Part shown: in pieces, positions 5,646 through 5,823 of the stretch
Layout of the letters: the number at the start of each line of letters is the position of its first letter
Numbering within the stretch: the first letter of the stretch is position 1
NCBI GenBank assembly: GCA_022866185.1
Contig: JALHUG010000248.1
Coordinates: 1 to 5,823, forward strand
Reading direction: 5' to 3'
Length of the DNA: 5,823 nt
Source: Dehalococcoidia bacterium
Lineage (GTDB): Bacteria; Chloroflexota; Dehalococcoidia; SM23-28-2
Position numbers and translations under genes: made by a program
The notes under the pieces: model-generated
Database searches by the model: none
What the model was told of the DNA's origin: nothing
Seen by the model: only the letters and a program-made list of their open reading frames with translations

Positions 5646-5663
5646 CCCCGCCTGAAGGCGGGG
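5646..5663 (+). repeat. GC-rich hairpin after rdgB
   Basis: A perfect 7-bp stem, CCCCGCC (5646-5652) with GGCGGGG (5657-5663), closes a TGAA loop 8 bases after the rdgB stop. No T run follows (next is GCATGCATGC), so it is not a typical intrinsic terminator; it could protect a 3' end or act with Rho. Its core CCCGCCT...AGGCGGG is shared with the ribH terminator stem. Confidence 0.55.
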
Positions 5664-5672
5664 GCATGCATG

Positions 5673-5797
5673 CCGCCCCGTTATGGCGATCAAGAAAATA
5701 AGAACCCCCCTGAGGGTTGAAACCCTCAGCTTTGAGGAAGCTGCGGGATTTATCCCGCAGAGGTGAATTTAAATAGTTGAACGCCATTACGGGGCGG
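5673..5797. repeat. 125-bp fold-back element with 21-bp inverted repeats and internal hairpins
   Basis: The arms 5673-5693 and 5777-5797 are reverse complements at 19 of 21 positions (mismatches T5682/T5788 and A5689/A5781). Between them lie three smaller hairpins: CTGAGGGT-TGAA-ACCCTCAG (5710-5729), a 5-bp AGCTT/AAGCT stem (5728-5742) and CTGCGGGA-TTTA-TCCCGCAG (5741-5760). CCTCA (5724-5728) could instead pair with TGAGG (5733-5737), which is exclusive with the first hairpin. The inner part is AT-richer than the arms. No transposase gene and no clear target duplication are visible. It may be a MITE-like relic or a structured leader RNA for a gene to the right. The inverted repeat is directly visible; its role is inference. 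Confidence 0.7.
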
Positions 5798-5815
5798 TGT
5801 GGAGAGAATTCTGAA

Positions 5816-5823
5816 ATGGCTTC
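5816..5823 (+). CDS. Possible start of a further gene (runs off the right edge)
   Basis: ATG 5816 followed by GCT has a purine-rich GGAGAG (5801-5806) 9 bases upstream, acceptable for a ribosome site. Only two full codons are visible, so nothing can be said about the product, and the ATG could equally be chance. Confidence 0.18.

Noticed and set aside
5710..5760. Possible CRISPR repeat (GGTTGAAAC-like stretch with a palindrome)
   Set aside because: Only one copy is present and there is no regular repeat-spacer pattern; the stretch is explained as hairpins within the fold-back element.
5638..5823. tRNA, or IS605-type end with guide-RNA-like hairpins
   Set aside because: I could not fit a cloverleaf with a T-arm, and no TnpA/TnpB coding sequence is in the window; there is not enough to support either call.

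Overview
The window looks bacterial, GC-rich (roughly 60-65% by eye) and gene-dense. The riboflavin genes are of the bacterial type: riboflavin synthase alpha chain, fused RibBA and RibH. In contrast, the fructose-1,6-bisphosphate aldolase/phosphatase (FBPA/P) and the small stand-alone EF-Tu-domain-2-like protein are families typical of archaea and deep-branching, often thermophilic, bacteria. I infer a deep-branching bacterium such as a Chloroflexota (Dehalococcoidia-like) lineage. This is a guess from gene content, not a measured placement.

Region 1 (1-1940, + strand) is the 3' part of a riboflavin operon. It holds the last 55 codons of riboflavin synthase (ribE), then bifunctional ribBA, then ribH, with short gaps and good Shine-Dalgarno sites. 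It ends at a strong GC hairpin followed by five Ts. RibBA makes both lumazine precursors (from ribulose 5-phosphate and GTP), RibH joins them into dimethylribityllumazine, and RibE dismutates that to riboflavin. A ribD gene and any FMN riboswitch would lie upstream of the window.

Region 2 (1944-2600) holds two small genes that converge with a 12-bp gap: a four-helix membrane protein of the phage-holin-4-like family (+) and the 85-aa elongation-factor-like protein (-). The latter has its own recognisable promoter. Between it and the next gene lies about 446 bp (2601-3046) in which I see only that promoter and no convincing gene.

Region 3 (3047-5637, + strand) is a probable transcription unit of three genes. 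The first is FBPA/P, a gluconeogenic enzyme. The second is an unrecognised 275-aa protein with two membrane helices, a Pro/Gly linker and a C-terminal domain that faintly resembles catalytically dead PLD-like (DUF5919-type) sensor domains. The third is rdgB, which clears non-canonical purine nucleotides; it starts one base after the preceding stop codon.

Region 4 (5638-5823) is non-coding and highly structured. A GC-rich hairpin is followed by a 125-bp fold-back element (5673-5797) with 21-bp imperfect inverted repeats (19 of 21 pair) enclosing several small hairpins. It is either a MITE-like mobile relic or a structured leader RNA for a gene that may begin at 5816. This element and the 275-aa protein are the two least explained things here.
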